The translations under genes and the position numbers were made by a program. A stretch of 64,000 nt of DNA, taken from Asanoa ishikariensis. Lineage in GTDB: Bacteria; Actinomycetota; Actinomycetes; Mycobacteriales; Micromonosporaceae. The notes under the pieces were generated by a model, which saw only the letters and a program-made list of their open reading frames with translations, searched no databases and had not been told where the DNA came from. The DNA lies in the NCBI RefSeq assembly GCF_900107455.1, contig NZ_FNQB01000003.1:1880709-1944708 (forward strand), given 5' to 3'. Of the stretch, positions 25,828 through 34,576 are shown in pieces; positions within the stretch are counted from its first letter, which is position 1, and each line of letters begins with the position of its first letter.

Positions 25828-26715
25828 ATGATCTACCAGCGACCGCTGGCCTACCTGCTGGCGCTGGAGGGCATCGCGCTGCTGCGCGCCAACGCGGGCG
25901 ACCACGACGCCGAGTTCAGCGCCGCCCGGATCGACGAGATCCGCCGGCTGCTCGACGACCCGGCGCTCGACTCCGAGCCCGTGGCGGCCGGCCACACCGA
26001 CACGGTGACCGGCTACGGGATCTGGTCGCGCACCTACGACCAGCCGGGCAACGGGCTATTCGACCTGGAGCGGCCGGTCGTACGCGAGATCGTCGACCCG
26101 CTGCCCGTCGGAGACGCCTTGGACGCGGCCTGCGGCACGGGCCGGCTCACCGAATACCTGGCGGGGCTCGGCCATCGGGTGATCGGGGTGGACAGCTCCC
26201 CCGACATGCTGGCCCACGCCCGCGAACGGGTTCCCGACGCCGATCTCCGCGAGGGCGACCTCAACGCACTGCCGCTCGACGACGACTCGGTAGACCTGGT
26301 GGTGTGTGCCCTGGCGCTGACCCACCTGCCCGAGCTCGGCCCGGTGCTCAAGGAGTTCGCGCGGGTGCTGCGTCCCGGTGGCCAACTGGTGATCTCCGAT
26401 TCCCACCACGAGCTGGTGGCGCTGGGCTCGATGCCGCACGTCCGGCTGGCCGGCGGCGAACCCGCCTTCCTACCGGCCTACCGCCACCGGGCCAGCGACT
26501 ACCTCGACGCCGCGCTGCCGGCGGGCTTCACCGTGCGCCGCTGCGCCGAGCCCCGGGTGCGCGTGGTCGAGTCGAACGCGCCCGCCCTCCAGGACGAGAC
26601 CGGCCCGTGGGACGACTGGCCGTGGTCACTGTTCAAACTCGTCCCGGCGGCGCACAGGGCCGTCTTCGACGGAACACCGGCACTCGTCATCTGGCACTTC
26701 GCGCTGACCAGCTAA
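25828..26715 (+). CDS. Class I SAM-dependent methyltransferase
   Basis: 295 residues. SAM motif I ALDAACGTGRLTEYLAGLG (about 96-114), acidic motif II VIGVDSSPDML, and motif around LVVCALALTHLP (about 160). A 75-residue helical N-terminal extension precedes the methyltransferase fold. The substrate is unknown. It is divergent from the DinB-fold gene, probably leaderless, and followed by a palindromic terminator-like repeat. Confidence 0.88.
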   Translation: MIYQRPLAYLLALEGIALLRANAGDHDAEFSAARIDEIRRLLDDPALDSEPVAAGHTDTVTGYGIWSRTYDQPGNGLFDLERPVVREIVDPLPVGDALDAACGTGRLTEYLAGLGHRVIGVDSSPDMLAHARERVPDADLREGDLNALPLDDDSVDLVVCALALTHLPELGPVLKEFARVLRPGGQLVISDSHHELVALGSMPHVRLAGGEPAFLPAYRHRASDYLDAALPAGFTVRRCAEPRVRVVESNAPALQDETGPWDDWPWSLFKLVPAAHRAVFDGTPALVIWHFALTS

Positions 26716-26724
26716 GGCCGTTAG

Positions 26725-26766
26725 TAAGGGTCCCTTTCGCTGCGGAAAGCGTTAACAAGGGACCCT
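26725..26766. repeat. AAGGGTCCCTT inverted repeat, terminator-like
   Basis: Two 11-bp arms AAGGGTCCCTT and AAGGGACCCTT (each nearly self-complementary) with a 20-nt loop that itself contains a CTTTC/GGAAAG stem. It lies between convergent genes, 9 nt past the methyltransferase stop, so it could terminate both. It is related to the element at 19278-19312. Confidence 0.7.
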
Positions 26767-26801
26767 TCCTTCGCCAGCAAGCGGGCGGGAGGGCGGGCCG
26801 G

Positions 26802-27776
26802 CTAGATCGTGACGACGACCTTGCCGGCGGGGTGGCCCTGGGCCAGGTAGCGGATCGCGTCGGGCGCCTCGGCCAGCGGGTAGACGCGGTCGATGACCGG
26901 CTTGACCTTGCCGTCCTCGATCAGCCGCGTCAGGTCGTCGAGCAACTCCGCCCGCTCCCCCGAGATCAACCCTCGCACCCGCCGACCCGCGACCAGAGAC
27001 ACGAACGGCGCCCGCATCGCTCGGGTGAAGCCCCCCAGCAGCCCGCCGGCGTCGTGCCCGCCACCGGCCAGCACCACAAGACCACGCGGCACCACCGCCC
27101 GGCACAGCAGTGCCAACGGCCGGCAGCCGGCGGTGTCGAGGACGACGTCATAGACGGCGCCGTCTCGATCAACCTCAGCGCTCGTGTAGTCGATGACGTC
27201 GTCGGCCCCCAGCGAGCGGACCAGATCGTCCTTGCCAGGACCGCACACCCCGGTCACCACAGCGCCAAGAGCGACAGCGATCTGGACCGCGTACGCGCCG
27301 ACACCCCCCGCCGCCCCGATCACCATCACCCGCTGGCCGGGCACCACCTTGGCGACGTCACGAAGGCCCACCACCGCGGTGACGGCCGAGATCGGCACCG
27401 CGGCGGCCTGCGTGAACGAAAGACTGGCCGGCTTGTGGGCCAGGAACCGGACCGGGACCGCTGCGAACTCCGCGTACGTGCCGGAGGCGGTCGTCCCGTA
27501 CACCTCGTCGCCCGCCTGGAACGCGGTCACACCGGCGCCCACCGAAACCACCACACCGGCCAGGGCCCGGCCGCGGACCGCCACTTTCGGCCGGGTCAGA
27601 CCGAAGGCGGCCCGCGCGGCGTACGGCTGCCCGGTCATGCAGACCCAGACGCCCGGGTCGACCCCGGCGGCCCGCACCTGGACCAACACCTCACCGGCAC
27701 CGGCAACGGGGTCCGGAACCTCCCGGAGCGACAGGACGTCGGCTGACCCGTACACGGATTGTGCGATCGCTTTCAT
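26802..27776 (-). CDS. NAD(P)-dependent MDR oxidoreductase
   Basis: 324 residues, quinone oxidoreductase/alcohol dehydrogenase-like. Rossmann motif VMVIGAAGGVGAYAVQIA (about 150-167) and C-terminal LAQGHPAGKVVVTI. No zinc-binding Cys set. It is the last gene of a three-gene minus-strand operon; its ATG overlaps the upstream regulator stop in ATGA (27773-27776). Confidence 0.87.
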   Translation of the reverse strand: MKAIAQSVYGSADVLSLREVPDPVAGAGEVLVQVRAAGVDPGVWVCMTGQPYAARAAFGLTRPKVAVRGRALAGVVVSVGAGVTAFQAGDEVYGTTASGTYAEFAAVPVRFLAHKPASLSFTQAAAVPISAVTAVVGLRDVAKVVPGQRVMVIGAAGGVGAYAVQIAVALGAVVTGVCGPGKDDLVRSLGADDVIDYTSAEVDRDGAVYDVVLDTAGCRPLALLCRAVVPRGLVVLAGGGHDAGGLLGGFTRAMRAPFVSLVAGRRVRGLISGERAELLDDLTRLIEDGKVKPVIDRVYPLAEAPDAIRYLAQGHPAGKVVVTI

Positions 27777-27994
27777 GAAGGCTCCTCGGGGTATTCGAAG
27801 ACGTCGTCGAGCGGCACCTTGAACGCGCGGGCGATGCGGAACGCCATCTCCAAGGAGGGCGAGTAGCGGCCCTGCTCGATGGCGATGAGGGTCTGGCGGG
27901 TCACGCCGATCCGGTCGGAGAGGTCGGCCTGGGTCATCTCGTCGTGCGCGAACCGCAGGGCGCGGATGCGGTTGGTCACGCGCGTCGGCTTCAC
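27773..27994 (-). CDS. Xre-family regulator (YgzD-like)
   Basis: 73 residues from a GTG (MKPTRVTNRIRAL) that overlaps the upstream stop in GTGA. The whole protein is one HTH_3 domain: MTQADLSDRIGVTRQTLIAI (about 20-39) and RYSPSLEMAFRIARAF. Such short regulators are often encoded next to a small membrane protein, as here, and probably autoregulate. It would control the dehydrogenase gene that follows. Confidence 0.88.
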   Translation of the reverse strand: MKPTRVTNRIRALRFAHDEMTQADLSDRIGVTRQTLIAIEQGRYSPSLEMAFRIARAFKVPLDDVFEYPEEPS

Positions 27995-28419
27995 CACTCG
28001 GGAACGCCGGCCCGGTAGACGACGACCTTGGCGATGCCGCCCACCACGGCGGAGAGCACGAAGCCCAGGTAGATCACGTTGGCGATCCAGAACGGCGCCC
28101 AGTCGGCCATTGCCATCAACATCGCCGCGACCGCGCCGACCACCATGAACGGCTGGCCGACGTGGTCGCCGAGGCGGCCGATCTCGCGGTCGCGATCGTC
28201 CCTGACCAGGGACGCCCCCGGGTTGACGATCGCGAACAAGATCTCCGCGACGATCGCGGTGACGATGCCCGCGCCGATGGTCCACAGCAGCGGGGCGGCG
28301 TAGGCCACCTCCGTCAGCGGCAGTCCGTCGGCGCGGGCGAGCACCACGACCAGGTAGACGCTGTAGCCGATGACGGCCACGACGAGCCCGATCCAGGCAC
28401 GTCTCTGTTCGAGGGTCAT
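27991..28419 (-). CDS. Small membrane protein paired with Xre regulator (DUF2178-like)
   Basis: 142 residues from the ATG giving MTLEQRRAWIGL, with GAAGGGAG upstream. About four helices (IGLVVAVIGYSVYLVVVLA, PLLWTIGAGIVTAIVAEILF, FMVVGAVAAMLMAMADWAPF, VIYLGFVLSAVVGGIAKVVV). The loop DDRDREIGRLGDHVGQ is the usual hallmark of the group. Function unknown. First gene of the operon; a likely promoter lies at 28464-28492. Confidence 0.8.
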   Translation of the reverse strand: MTLEQRRAWIGLVVAVIGYSVYLVVVLARADGLPLTEVAYAAPLLWTIGAGIVTAIVAEILFAIVNPGASLVRDDRDREIGRLGDHVGQPFMVVGAVAAMLMAMADWAPFWIANVIYLGFVLSAVVGGIAKVVVYRAGVPEW

Positions 28420-28463
28420 CGACCCACTCCCTTCGCGGCGTGTACAGAATCTTTGACACCACG

Positions 28464-28492
28464 AAGGTAGCGAATCCTTTACCTCATGTCCA
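28464..28492 (-). promoter_or_regulatory. Promoter of the Xre/membrane protein operon
   Basis: On the minus strand: -35 TGGACA (28487-28492), 17-bp spacer, -10 TACCTT (28464-28469), about 45 nt before the ATG. The region also has near-repeats GAATCTTTGAC and GAATCCTTTAC that could be operator half-sites. Confidence 0.5.
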
Positions 28493-28514
28493 GAAAGTTT
28501 TACATCCCCCAAAC

Positions 28515-29258
28515 TCAGATGGTGAACCCGCCATCGACGTTGACCGTCGCGCCGGTGATGTAGCGGCCGTCCGCACCAGCCAAGAACGCCACCGCCGCGG
28601 CGATGTCGGCCGGCTCGGCGTAGTGCCCGAGCGCGGTCAGCCCGTTGACCGCCGAGGCGTTCGGCCCGTCGGCCGGGTTGAGGTCGGTGTCCGTCGGGCC
28701 GGGGTTGACCAGGTTCACGGTGATCGCCCGCGGGCCGAGCTCACGGCCGAGCGCCTTGGTCAGTCCGATCAGGGCGGTCTTGCTCATCGCGTACAGGGAG
28801 AAGCCCGGAAAGACCGCCCGCTCGGCCACGTTGCTGCCGATGTTGATGATCCGCCCGCCGGCCGCCATGTGCCGGACCGCGGCCTGGGTCGCCAGGAACG
28901 GCGCGCGGACGTTGACCGCGACGGTCTGCTCGAACTCGGCCACGCCCAGCGCTCCGAACGGACCCAGCAGGAACGCGCCCGCGTTGTTGACCAGGATGTC
29001 CAGCCGACCGAACGAATCCGCGACCCGGTCGACGGCAGCGACCAGGGCGGTCGCGTCGGCGCTGTCGACCCGGACCGCGACCGCTCGTCCGCCCGACGCC
29101 ACGATCTGCTCGACTATCTCGTCCGCCCTCCGCTGGTCCTGCTGGAACGTGAGGGCCACCGCCGCGCCTTCGGCCGCCAGCCGCAGCGCCACCGCCGCGC
29201 CGATACCCCGTCCGCCGCCGGTGACCAGGGCGACCTTGCCATCAAGTGTGTTGTTCAT
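28515..29258 (-). CDS. SDR-family oxidoreductase (FabG-like)
   Basis: 247 residues, classical SDR. TGGGRGIGAAVALRLA (about 13-28), NNAG (about 89), Ser and YAMSK (about Tyr152-Lys156) are all present, so it should be active with NAD(P)H. C terminus TVNVDGGFTI is typical. The substrate is unknown; stand-alone members are often called 3-oxoacyl-ACP reductases without proof. It is divergent from an aldo/keto reductase gene. Confidence 0.88.
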   Translation of the reverse strand: MNNTLDGKVALVTGGGRGIGAAVALRLAAEGAAVALTFQQDQRRADEIVEQIVASGGRAVAVRVDSADATALVAAVDRVADSFGRLDILVNNAGAFLLGPFGALGVAEFEQTVAVNVRAPFLATQAAVRHMAAGGRIINIGSNVAERAVFPGFSLYAMSKTALIGLTKALGRELGPRAITVNLVNPGPTDTDLNPADGPNASAVNGLTALGHYAEPADIAAAVAFLAGADGRYITGATVNVDGGFTI

Positions 29259-29385
29259 GAGGAAAAGCTTGATCGACTACGGGGCTGCCGTCTGGCGCCG
29301 ATCGGACGTCGCGTTGCCGGGTGATCTGCTTCTCAATCAGGCTGAAACGGTCGTACGCCGGGCCGCGCGGGTGTGGGCTTTGTTC

Positions 29386-30360
29386 ATGCGGACCACGACA
29401 CTTGGCCGGTCCGGGCTTCCGGTCTCGCGCATCGCGTTCGGCACGTGGCAGCTCGGCGGCGACTGGGGCAACTTCGACGAGTCAGGGGTGATCGCGACCA
29501 TCCGACGGGCGTACGAGCTGGGGATCAACCTGTTCGACAGCGCACAGGGGTACGGGTACGGCGCCGCGGAAGCGGTGCTCGGCCGCGCGCTGCGGGCAGA
29601 GCTGCGGTCCGACCGGGAGTCGATCGTGCTGGCCACCAAGGGCGGCATCGACCCGGCGGGCAAGCGGACCCGCGACGCGCGCCCCGCCCACCTGCGAGCC
29701 GGCGTCGAGTCGAGCCTGCGGGCGCTCGACGTCGACTACATCGACCTCTACCAGGTGCACTGGCCGGATCCGGCGACGCCGGCCGAGGAGACCGCCGGCG
29801 CGCTCCAGGAACTGGTCGACGAGGGCAAGATCCGGCACGTCGGTGTGTCCAACTACGACGTCGCCGAGCTCACGGCGTTCGAGGCGGTGCGGCCGGTGGA
29901 GACGTCGCAGTCGCCGCTGCACCTGTTCCAGCGGGAGATCCAGGACGAGATCCTGCCGTACGCCCGCCGCCTGGACATCGGGGTCCTCGCCTACAGCCCG
30001 CTCGGCAGCGGCCTGCTCACCGGCGCGCTGAACGCGTCGACCCGGTTCGACGAGGACGACTGGCGGGCCAAGTCGAGCGCGTTCTCCGGCAACACCTTCA
30101 TCCGGAACCTGGAGATCGTCGATCACCTGGCCATGTTCGCTGCGCGCCGCTCGATGACCGTCGCCCAGCTCGCCGTCGCCTGGGTGCTGGCGCAGGAGGG
30201 CGTACACGTGGCGATCGTGGGTGCCCGGCACGCCCGCAACATCGAGGCGGCCGCCGAAGCGGCCGACCTCACGCTGAACGCCGACGACCTGGCGGAGATC
30301 GACAAGATCACTCAGGGGGCGACACCCGCGCTGGGCAACACCCCGGAAGGGCCGCGCTGA
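29386..30360 (+). CDS. Aldo/keto reductase
   Basis: 324 residues from the ATG giving MRTTTLGRSGLPV; the frame is open far upstream but antisense to the SDR gene there. Catalytic tetrad visible: Asp and Tyr in NLFDSAQGYGYGAAE (about 47-61), Lys in LATKGG (about 85), His in YQVHWPD (about 124). NADPH-dependent reduction of aldehydes or ketones, TIM barrel. Substrate unknown. It ends 4 nt before the convergent propeller gene. Confidence 0.9.
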   Translation: MRTTTLGRSGLPVSRIAFGTWQLGGDWGNFDESGVIATIRRAYELGINLFDSAQGYGYGAAEAVLGRALRAELRSDRESIVLATKGGIDPAGKRTRDARPAHLRAGVESSLRALDVDYIDLYQVHWPDPATPAEETAGALQELVDEGKIRHVGVSNYDVAELTAFEAVRPVETSQSPLHLFQREIQDEILPYARRLDIGVLAYSPLGSGLLTGALNASTRFDEDDWRAKSSAFSGNTFIRNLEIVDHLAMFAARRSMTVAQLAVAWVLAQEGVHVAIVGARHARNIEAAAEAADLTLNADDLAEIDKITQGATPALGNTPEGPR

Positions 30361-30364
30361 GCCG

Positions 30365-31456
30365 TCAGCGCGGTGTCTCCACCCAGCCCTGGCCGTCTTC
30401 CGAGACCCAGGTGCGGGAGTAGGCGCCCATCGTCGACGCGACGTACATCCCGTCGATCGACGTGTCGAAACCGACCGGGCCGATGTCGGGGAAGCCACGC
30501 CGGTCGAAGCTCCGGCCGCCGTCCGTGCTGCGCAGCAGGCCGTCCGGCGTCGACAGCCACAGGACGCCGGAACGGGTGGCGAGCAGACCGCCGCCGCCGA
30601 AGCTGACCGGGATCGAGGCCGTCGCGGACCAGGTCGCACCGCCGTTCCGGCTCGCGAACACCTTGAACGCGTGGTCGACGCCGTAGAGGGCGTAGAGGTC
30701 GACCCCGTTGGCGCTAGAGAAGTCGAGGAACCCAAAGTCACGCGGCAGCCTGCGGACCTCCCACGAGCGGCCGAAGTCACCGCTCACGGCGGTCGACAGG
30801 TCAACCGACCGGATGCCCCTCGCCCTGGCGAATCCGACCATCCACAACGCTCCGCCTCCTTCGAACGACCGGGCCTGCCGCAACGGTTGCGGCGCCGCGA
30901 CAGAGGCGAGCCCGCCCGTCCCCGGCCGGACGAGCACGACCTGGGCGCCATCGACGTACGCGAACTGATCCGTCTGGGTCGTCGTGCGGTTCTCGAGGGT
31001 CCCCTCCCGCCAGGTCCGTCCCGCGTCGACGGTCACCCAGCGGGTGGAGTCGGCCGCGACCACGACGGTCGTGTTGGTCGCCGAGAGGATCTGGCGGTAC
31101 GCGGTGTCCGGCCCCGGCGGTGGTCGCAGGGACCAGGTCACGCCACGGTCGGCGGAGACGGCGAAGTGGAAGCGGCACCCGCCGGTGTCGCAGGTCTCTG
31201 TCAGCTGGTAAAGGTGCCAGATGTCGCCCGCCACGACCCGCGATGTCGCGCTGCCGCGGTACGACCCATCGGGCCGACTCGCCGTGCCTACGGACAGGCT
31301 GGCCGCCACGCCGCCGCCGGCGACCGCCACCACCAGTGCGCTCAGCCCGGCGAGCCACCGACGCCGGCGCCGCGCACGCCGGACCACCTCGTCGAAACGG
31401 GGCCGGAACACCTGCTGGGTCTCCTCGCCGAGACCCACGAAGTCGAGGTCAGGCAC
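30365..31456 (-). CDS. Membrane-anchored beta-propeller protein, sigma-factor partner
   Basis: 363 residues from a GTG with GGAGGAG five bases upstream; the start lies 8 nt inside the sigma-factor gene, so translation is coupled. A 40-residue cytoplasmic N terminus with a basic stretch (RRARRRRRW) is followed by one helix (WLAGLSALVVAVAGGGVAA) and an extracytoplasmic domain with repeated Asp-box/BNR-like motifs (SADRGVTWSL, TVDAGRTWRE, SGDFGRSWEV, SRNGGATWSA, STDGGRSFDR). This resembles exo-sialidase/Ycf48-type propellers. Its place after an ECF sigma gene suggests an anti-sigma-like or sensing role (inference); no classical zinc anti-sigma motif is present. Confidence 0.8.
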   Translation of the reverse strand: MPDLDFVGLGEETQQVFRPRFDEVVRRARRRRRWLAGLSALVVAVAGGGVAASLSVGTASRPDGSYRGSATSRVVAGDIWHLYQLTETCDTGGCRFHFAVSADRGVTWSLRPPPGPDTAYRQILSATNTTVVVAADSTRWVTVDAGRTWREGTLENRTTTQTDQFAYVDGAQVVLVRPGTGGLASVAAPQPLRQARSFEGGGALWMVGFARARGIRSVDLSTAVSGDFGRSWEVRRLPRDFGFLDFSSANGVDLYALYGVDHAFKVFASRNGGATWSATASIPVSFGGGGLLATRSGVLWLSTPDGLLRSTDGGRSFDRRGFPDIGPVGFDTSIDGMYVASTMGAYSRTWVSEDGQGWVETPR

Positions 31457-31946
31457 GGCTCTCCTCCTTGTCGCCGAGCCGGGCGGCCAGCGCACGGCGG
31501 CCGCGCATCAGGCGGGACTTGACCGCGTCGACGCTGCACTGCTGCACCGCCGCCACGTCGGCGATCGTCAGGTCGGCGATGTAGTGCAGCACCAGGCACT
31601 CGCGTACCGGCCGGGGCAGATCCTGCATGGCTTCGGCCAGGGCGATCCGGTCCGGCGAGATCGGCGGCGTGCTCTCCGGCCGGCGCAACCGCCCGGAGTG
31701 GAGGATGCGGTCGAGCAGCACCCGGCGCCGGAAGCGCGTGCGGGCCACGTTCATCGCGACCGTCCGCAGCCAGGCCTCCGGGCTGTCCACCTTGCGCAAC
31801 TGGGCCGGCCGGCTCAGCGCTCGGGCGAAGGCCTCGTGCACCGCGTCCTCCGCCTCGGCGAAGTCACCCGTCAGCGCGTAGAGCACGGCCACCAGGCGAC
31901 CCGCCGAGGCCGCGTAGATCGCGCGGAGATCCGTCTCCCCGTCCAC
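31449..31946 (-). CDS. ECF RNA polymerase sigma factor
   Basis: 165 residues from a GTG preceded by GAGG; another GTG lies two codons upstream. Region 2 (LVAVLYALTGDFAEAEDAVHEAFARAL, about 20-46) and region 4 (LPRPVRECLVLHYIADLTIADVA, about 110-132, then SVDAVKSRLMRGR) are clear. It looks like the SigE-like ECF group of actinomycetes. The gene overlaps the membrane-anchored propeller gene downstream, which is probably its regulator. Confidence 0.9.
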   Translation of the reverse strand: MDGETDLRAIYAASAGRLVAVLYALTGDFAEAEDAVHEAFARALSRPAQLRKVDSPEAWLRTVAMNVARTRFRRRVLLDRILHSGRLRRPESTPPISPDRIALAEAMQDLPRPVRECLVLHYIADLTIADVAAVQQCSVDAVKSRLMRGRRALAARLGDKEESRA

Positions 31947-32015
31947 GGTCACCTCGATTCACCGTCGTCGTCATCTAGTCAGACCATCGACGGGCCGGCG
32001 AGGTGGCGGGTCAGT

Positions 32016-32657
32016 TCATCGTTCGGCGGCCCGGCGGGCGCGGGCCGCCGCCAGCGCGCGCTCCATGACGTCGTCCTCGTCGGCGTCGGCGACGCCCTCC
32101 TCGAAGTACTCCCGGGATGTCCCGTGCAGCAGCAGGACGATCACGGCGGCCGAGGCCAGGATCAGGACGAGCTCGATCAACTGTTGGGTCAGCGGGTACC
32201 AGCCCGGCACGATGCCCCACCGCAGCGGGGCCTCGGACAGGTCGCTGGCAATGAACAGGATCTGGCCCATCAGCGACGCGGACAGGACACCGACCGCCGC
32301 CCACCTGGCCCCGCTGAGCGGACCGCGCAGCGCGAGGAGCACCGGCACGAGCACGGCCGCGAGCAGGACGCCGGCGACGATGCTGTAGCCGAGCACGTCC
32401 CGGGTCTCGTACACGGCGGTCTCGACCTCGCCGACGAGCGCGGCGAACTGCGCCTCAGCCTCGTCGACGTGCGGCGCGACGATCACCGCGGCCAGCGCCC
32501 GGACCACCGAGACCACGGCGATGACGACGAGGGTCCAGGACGCGATCCGGACCAGCCGCGGCCGGGGCGCGACCGCCGCGGTGCGGCAGCGGGGGCACAG
32601 GACGCGGCCGCCGGAGTCAGTCCAGCGGTGCCAGCCCAGCCGACAGAAGAGTGCCAT
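32016..32657 (-). CDS. Membrane protein with N-terminal Cys pair
   Basis: 213 residues from the ATG giving MALFCRLGWHRW. The N terminus has CRLGWH and CPRC, a possible zinc ribbon. About four helices follow (IASWTLVVIAVVSVVRALAA, VLGYSIVAGVLLAAVLVPVLL, WAAVGVLSASLMGQILFI, LIELVLILASAAVIVLLL). The tail is acidic then Arg/Ala-rich. The helix pattern recalls DUF2975-type proteins but I am not sure. A CGGAGA-ttc-TCTCCG dyad (32661-32675) sits immediately before the start. Confidence 0.65.
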   Translation of the reverse strand: MALFCRLGWHRWTDSGGRVLCPRCRTAAVAPRPRLVRIASWTLVVIAVVSVVRALAAVIVAPHVDEAEAQFAALVGEVETAVYETRDVLGYSIVAGVLLAAVLVPVLLALRGPLSGARWAAVGVLSASLMGQILFIASDLSEAPLRWGIVPGWYPLTQQLIELVLILASAAVIVLLLHGTSREYFEEGVADADEDDVMERALAAARARRAAER

Positions 32658-32660
32658 GAC

Positions 32661-32675
32661 CGGAGATTCTCTCCG
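32661..32675. promoter_or_regulatory. Dyad before the membrane-protein gene
   Basis: Perfect CGGAGA-ttc-TCTCCG, 3 nt upstream of the ATG at 32657 (minus strand). It would bury the ribosome-binding region in a stem, or act as an operator; no other function is evident. Confidence 0.4.
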
Positions 32676-32701
32676 ACCGGTACGCGGCGCGCGTCCCCCG
32701 A

Positions 32702-33409
32702 TCAGGCCGTAGCCGTGACCGGCCGCGGTGGGCGGATCCGGTGGTCGCTCGCGTAGCGCTCGGCCAACTCCCGCTCGGCCACCGGGTTGCCCTGGGACGC
32801 CGCGACCAGCAGGGCGGCCAGGTCGTCCACCACGTCGAGGCCGTCGACCAGGTCCGGACCCATCGGCCCCCACTCGTCGGTGAGCCGCACCTCCGCACCG
32901 TTGACGTGGGCGAGGTCGCGCAGCACCGCGTCGCGCAGCGCCGCACCGCCGCCGTAGCGGGTCGGGTCGAGCGTGCCGGCGCGGTAGCCGAGCCAGGCGT
33001 CGCCGGGCAGGACGAAGCCGGTGGCACCTGCCACCCGCGGGTCGGTCGTCAGCCAGCGCCCACCGTCGTGATAGGACACGACGACGTGCGCGGCGTCCCC
33101 GAGGTAGGGCGCGAACCCGACCCGGGACCGGGCCGGCAGGCTGCGGTGCCGCAGCGCCGCGAGCATCAGCAGGGCCGCCGCACGGCAGGTGCCGCCGACC
33201 GGATAGGCCCGCGGCACCCGCAGCCCGCGCCCCGGATGTCGCGCCTGGTCGGCGTCGAGCAGGTCGACGAGCCGGGCGTGGTCGGCACCGGGCGTGCCGG
33301 CACCGCCGACGACGTTGCGCACCACCACACCCAGCGCCTCCACGTCGGCGGGCAGGTTGTCCAACAGCGCCGCGTGGTGCGCGGGGTCGGTCGCGTAGGT
33401 CTGCGTCAC
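32702..33409 (-). CDS. Transglutaminase-like domain protein
   Basis: 235 residues from a GTG. Possible Cys-His-Asp triad: Cys in PVGGTCRAAALLMLAAL (about 74), His in DAAHVVVSYHDGGRWL (about 107) and Asp in LTTDPRVAG (about 122). These proteins act as proteases, deamidases or peptide N-glycanase-like enzymes; no export signal is visible. It is probably monocistronic, and the substrate is unknown. Confidence 0.78.
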   Translation of the reverse strand: MTQTYATDPAHHAALLDNLPADVEALGVVVRNVVGGAGTPGADHARLVDLLDADQARHPGRGLRVPRAYPVGGTCRAAALLMLAALRHRSLPARSRVGFAPYLGDAAHVVVSYHDGGRWLTTDPRVAGATGFVLPGDAWLGYRAGTLDPTRYGGGAALRDAVLRDLAHVNGAEVRLTDEWGPMGPDLVDGLDVVDDLAALLVAASQGNPVAERELAERYASDHRIRPPRPVTATA

Positions 33410-33450
33410 CCGTCGATCATGCCCGCGCTCCGCCGCGCGCGGCCACCCGC

Positions 33451-34377
33451 TCAGGCGCCGAAGCGCGCGGCCACCTCCGCGCGGGTCGGCATGGCGACCG
33501 CGCCGCCCGGCCGCTCGCAGACCAGCCCGGCCACCTGGAGCGCGTAGGCAACCAGCCGGGTCCAGCCGTCCACGGTGCTCGGCGGACCGTCGGCCAGCAG
33601 ACCGGCGATCAGCGCCGCCATCACCGAGTCGCCCGCGCCGGTCGCGTCGACCGCCTCGACCACCGGGGCCGGCAGGTCGACCCGCTCGTCGCCGAACGCG
33701 ACCAGCGCGCCCGCCGCGCCGCGGGTGACCACCACCGCGCCGGCGCCGAGGGAGAGCAGGTCGCCGGCCACCGACGACAGCGACAGCCCGGGATAGAGCA
33801 CCGCGGCGTCGGCGTGGCTCAGCTTGACCAGGTCGGCCGACGCGCAGAACTCGTCGACCACCGACCGGAAGGCGTCCACGTCGGCCGGGGTCGGCAGCAG
33901 GGTCGGCCGCACGTTGGGGTCGAAGACCCGCAGGCCGCCGGCCTCCGACCAGGCCGACCGGGCGGCGCGGAGGAACTCCGGGTGCAGCAGCACGATGGAA
34001 CCGCAGTAGACGACCGCCGAGCCGGCCAGCAGGTCGCGCGGCACCTCGGTGAGCAGCGAGTACGACGGCGGCGAACCGTAGAAGCGGAACTCCGGGTCGG
34101 CGCCGTCGAAGGTGACCACCGCGAGCGTGGTCGGCACCGGTACGCGTACCACCGCCCGGTCCCCGACCCCCGCTTCGGTGAGGTAGTCGAGGATCCGCGT
34201 CCCCAGGGCGTCGTCGCCCAGCGAGCCCGCGAACGACACCTCGCCGCCGAGGCGGGCCACCCCGACCGAGACGTTGAACGGCGCGCCGCCGATCGCCTGC
34301 CGGAAGACCCGTTCGCCGGCGGACTCGCCGTCGAGCAGGTCGATCAACGCCTCACCGAGCACCACCGCGTATGCCAT
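33451..34377 (-). CDS. PfkB-family sugar kinase
   Basis: 308 residues from the ATG giving MAYAVVLGEALIDLLDG; another ATG lies three codons upstream and neither has a clear ribosome binding site. Substrate motif GGAPFNVSVGVARLGG (about 31-46) and ATP/anion-hole motif DATGAGDSVMAAL (about 240-252) with the catalytic Asp. It most resembles fructokinases and other carbohydrate kinases of the ribokinase fold. No sugar transporter adjoins it, so the substrate is uncertain. Confidence 0.87.
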   Translation of the reverse strand: MAYAVVLGEALIDLLDGESAGERVFRQAIGGAPFNVSVGVARLGGEVSFAGSLGDDALGTRILDYLTEAGVGDRAVVRVPVPTTLAVVTFDGADPEFRFYGSPPSYSLLTEVPRDLLAGSAVVYCGSIVLLHPEFLRAARSAWSEAGGLRVFDPNVRPTLLPTPADVDAFRSVVDEFCASADLVKLSHADAAVLYPGLSLSSVAGDLLSLGAGAVVVTRGAAGALVAFGDERVDLPAPVVEAVDATGAGDSVMAALIAGLLADGPPSTVDGWTRLVAYALQVAGLVCERPGGAVAMPTRAEVAARFGA

Positions 34378-34576
34378 GGGGTGCATCTTCGCAAGCCCGC
34401 CCTTGCCGCCGTACGCCCCGTCGTGGTCCGATATTCACGCCGGGCAATACACGCGGATGGCGCCACCCCCACAAGGGCACACAGGTGGGTCAGCGCGCGC
34501 CGCGGCTTCCTCGCGAGCCCGCGCTCCCCGAGTCGACTCCGGCGCGCCAGCGCGCCGACTCCCCGAGGAGCAATCC

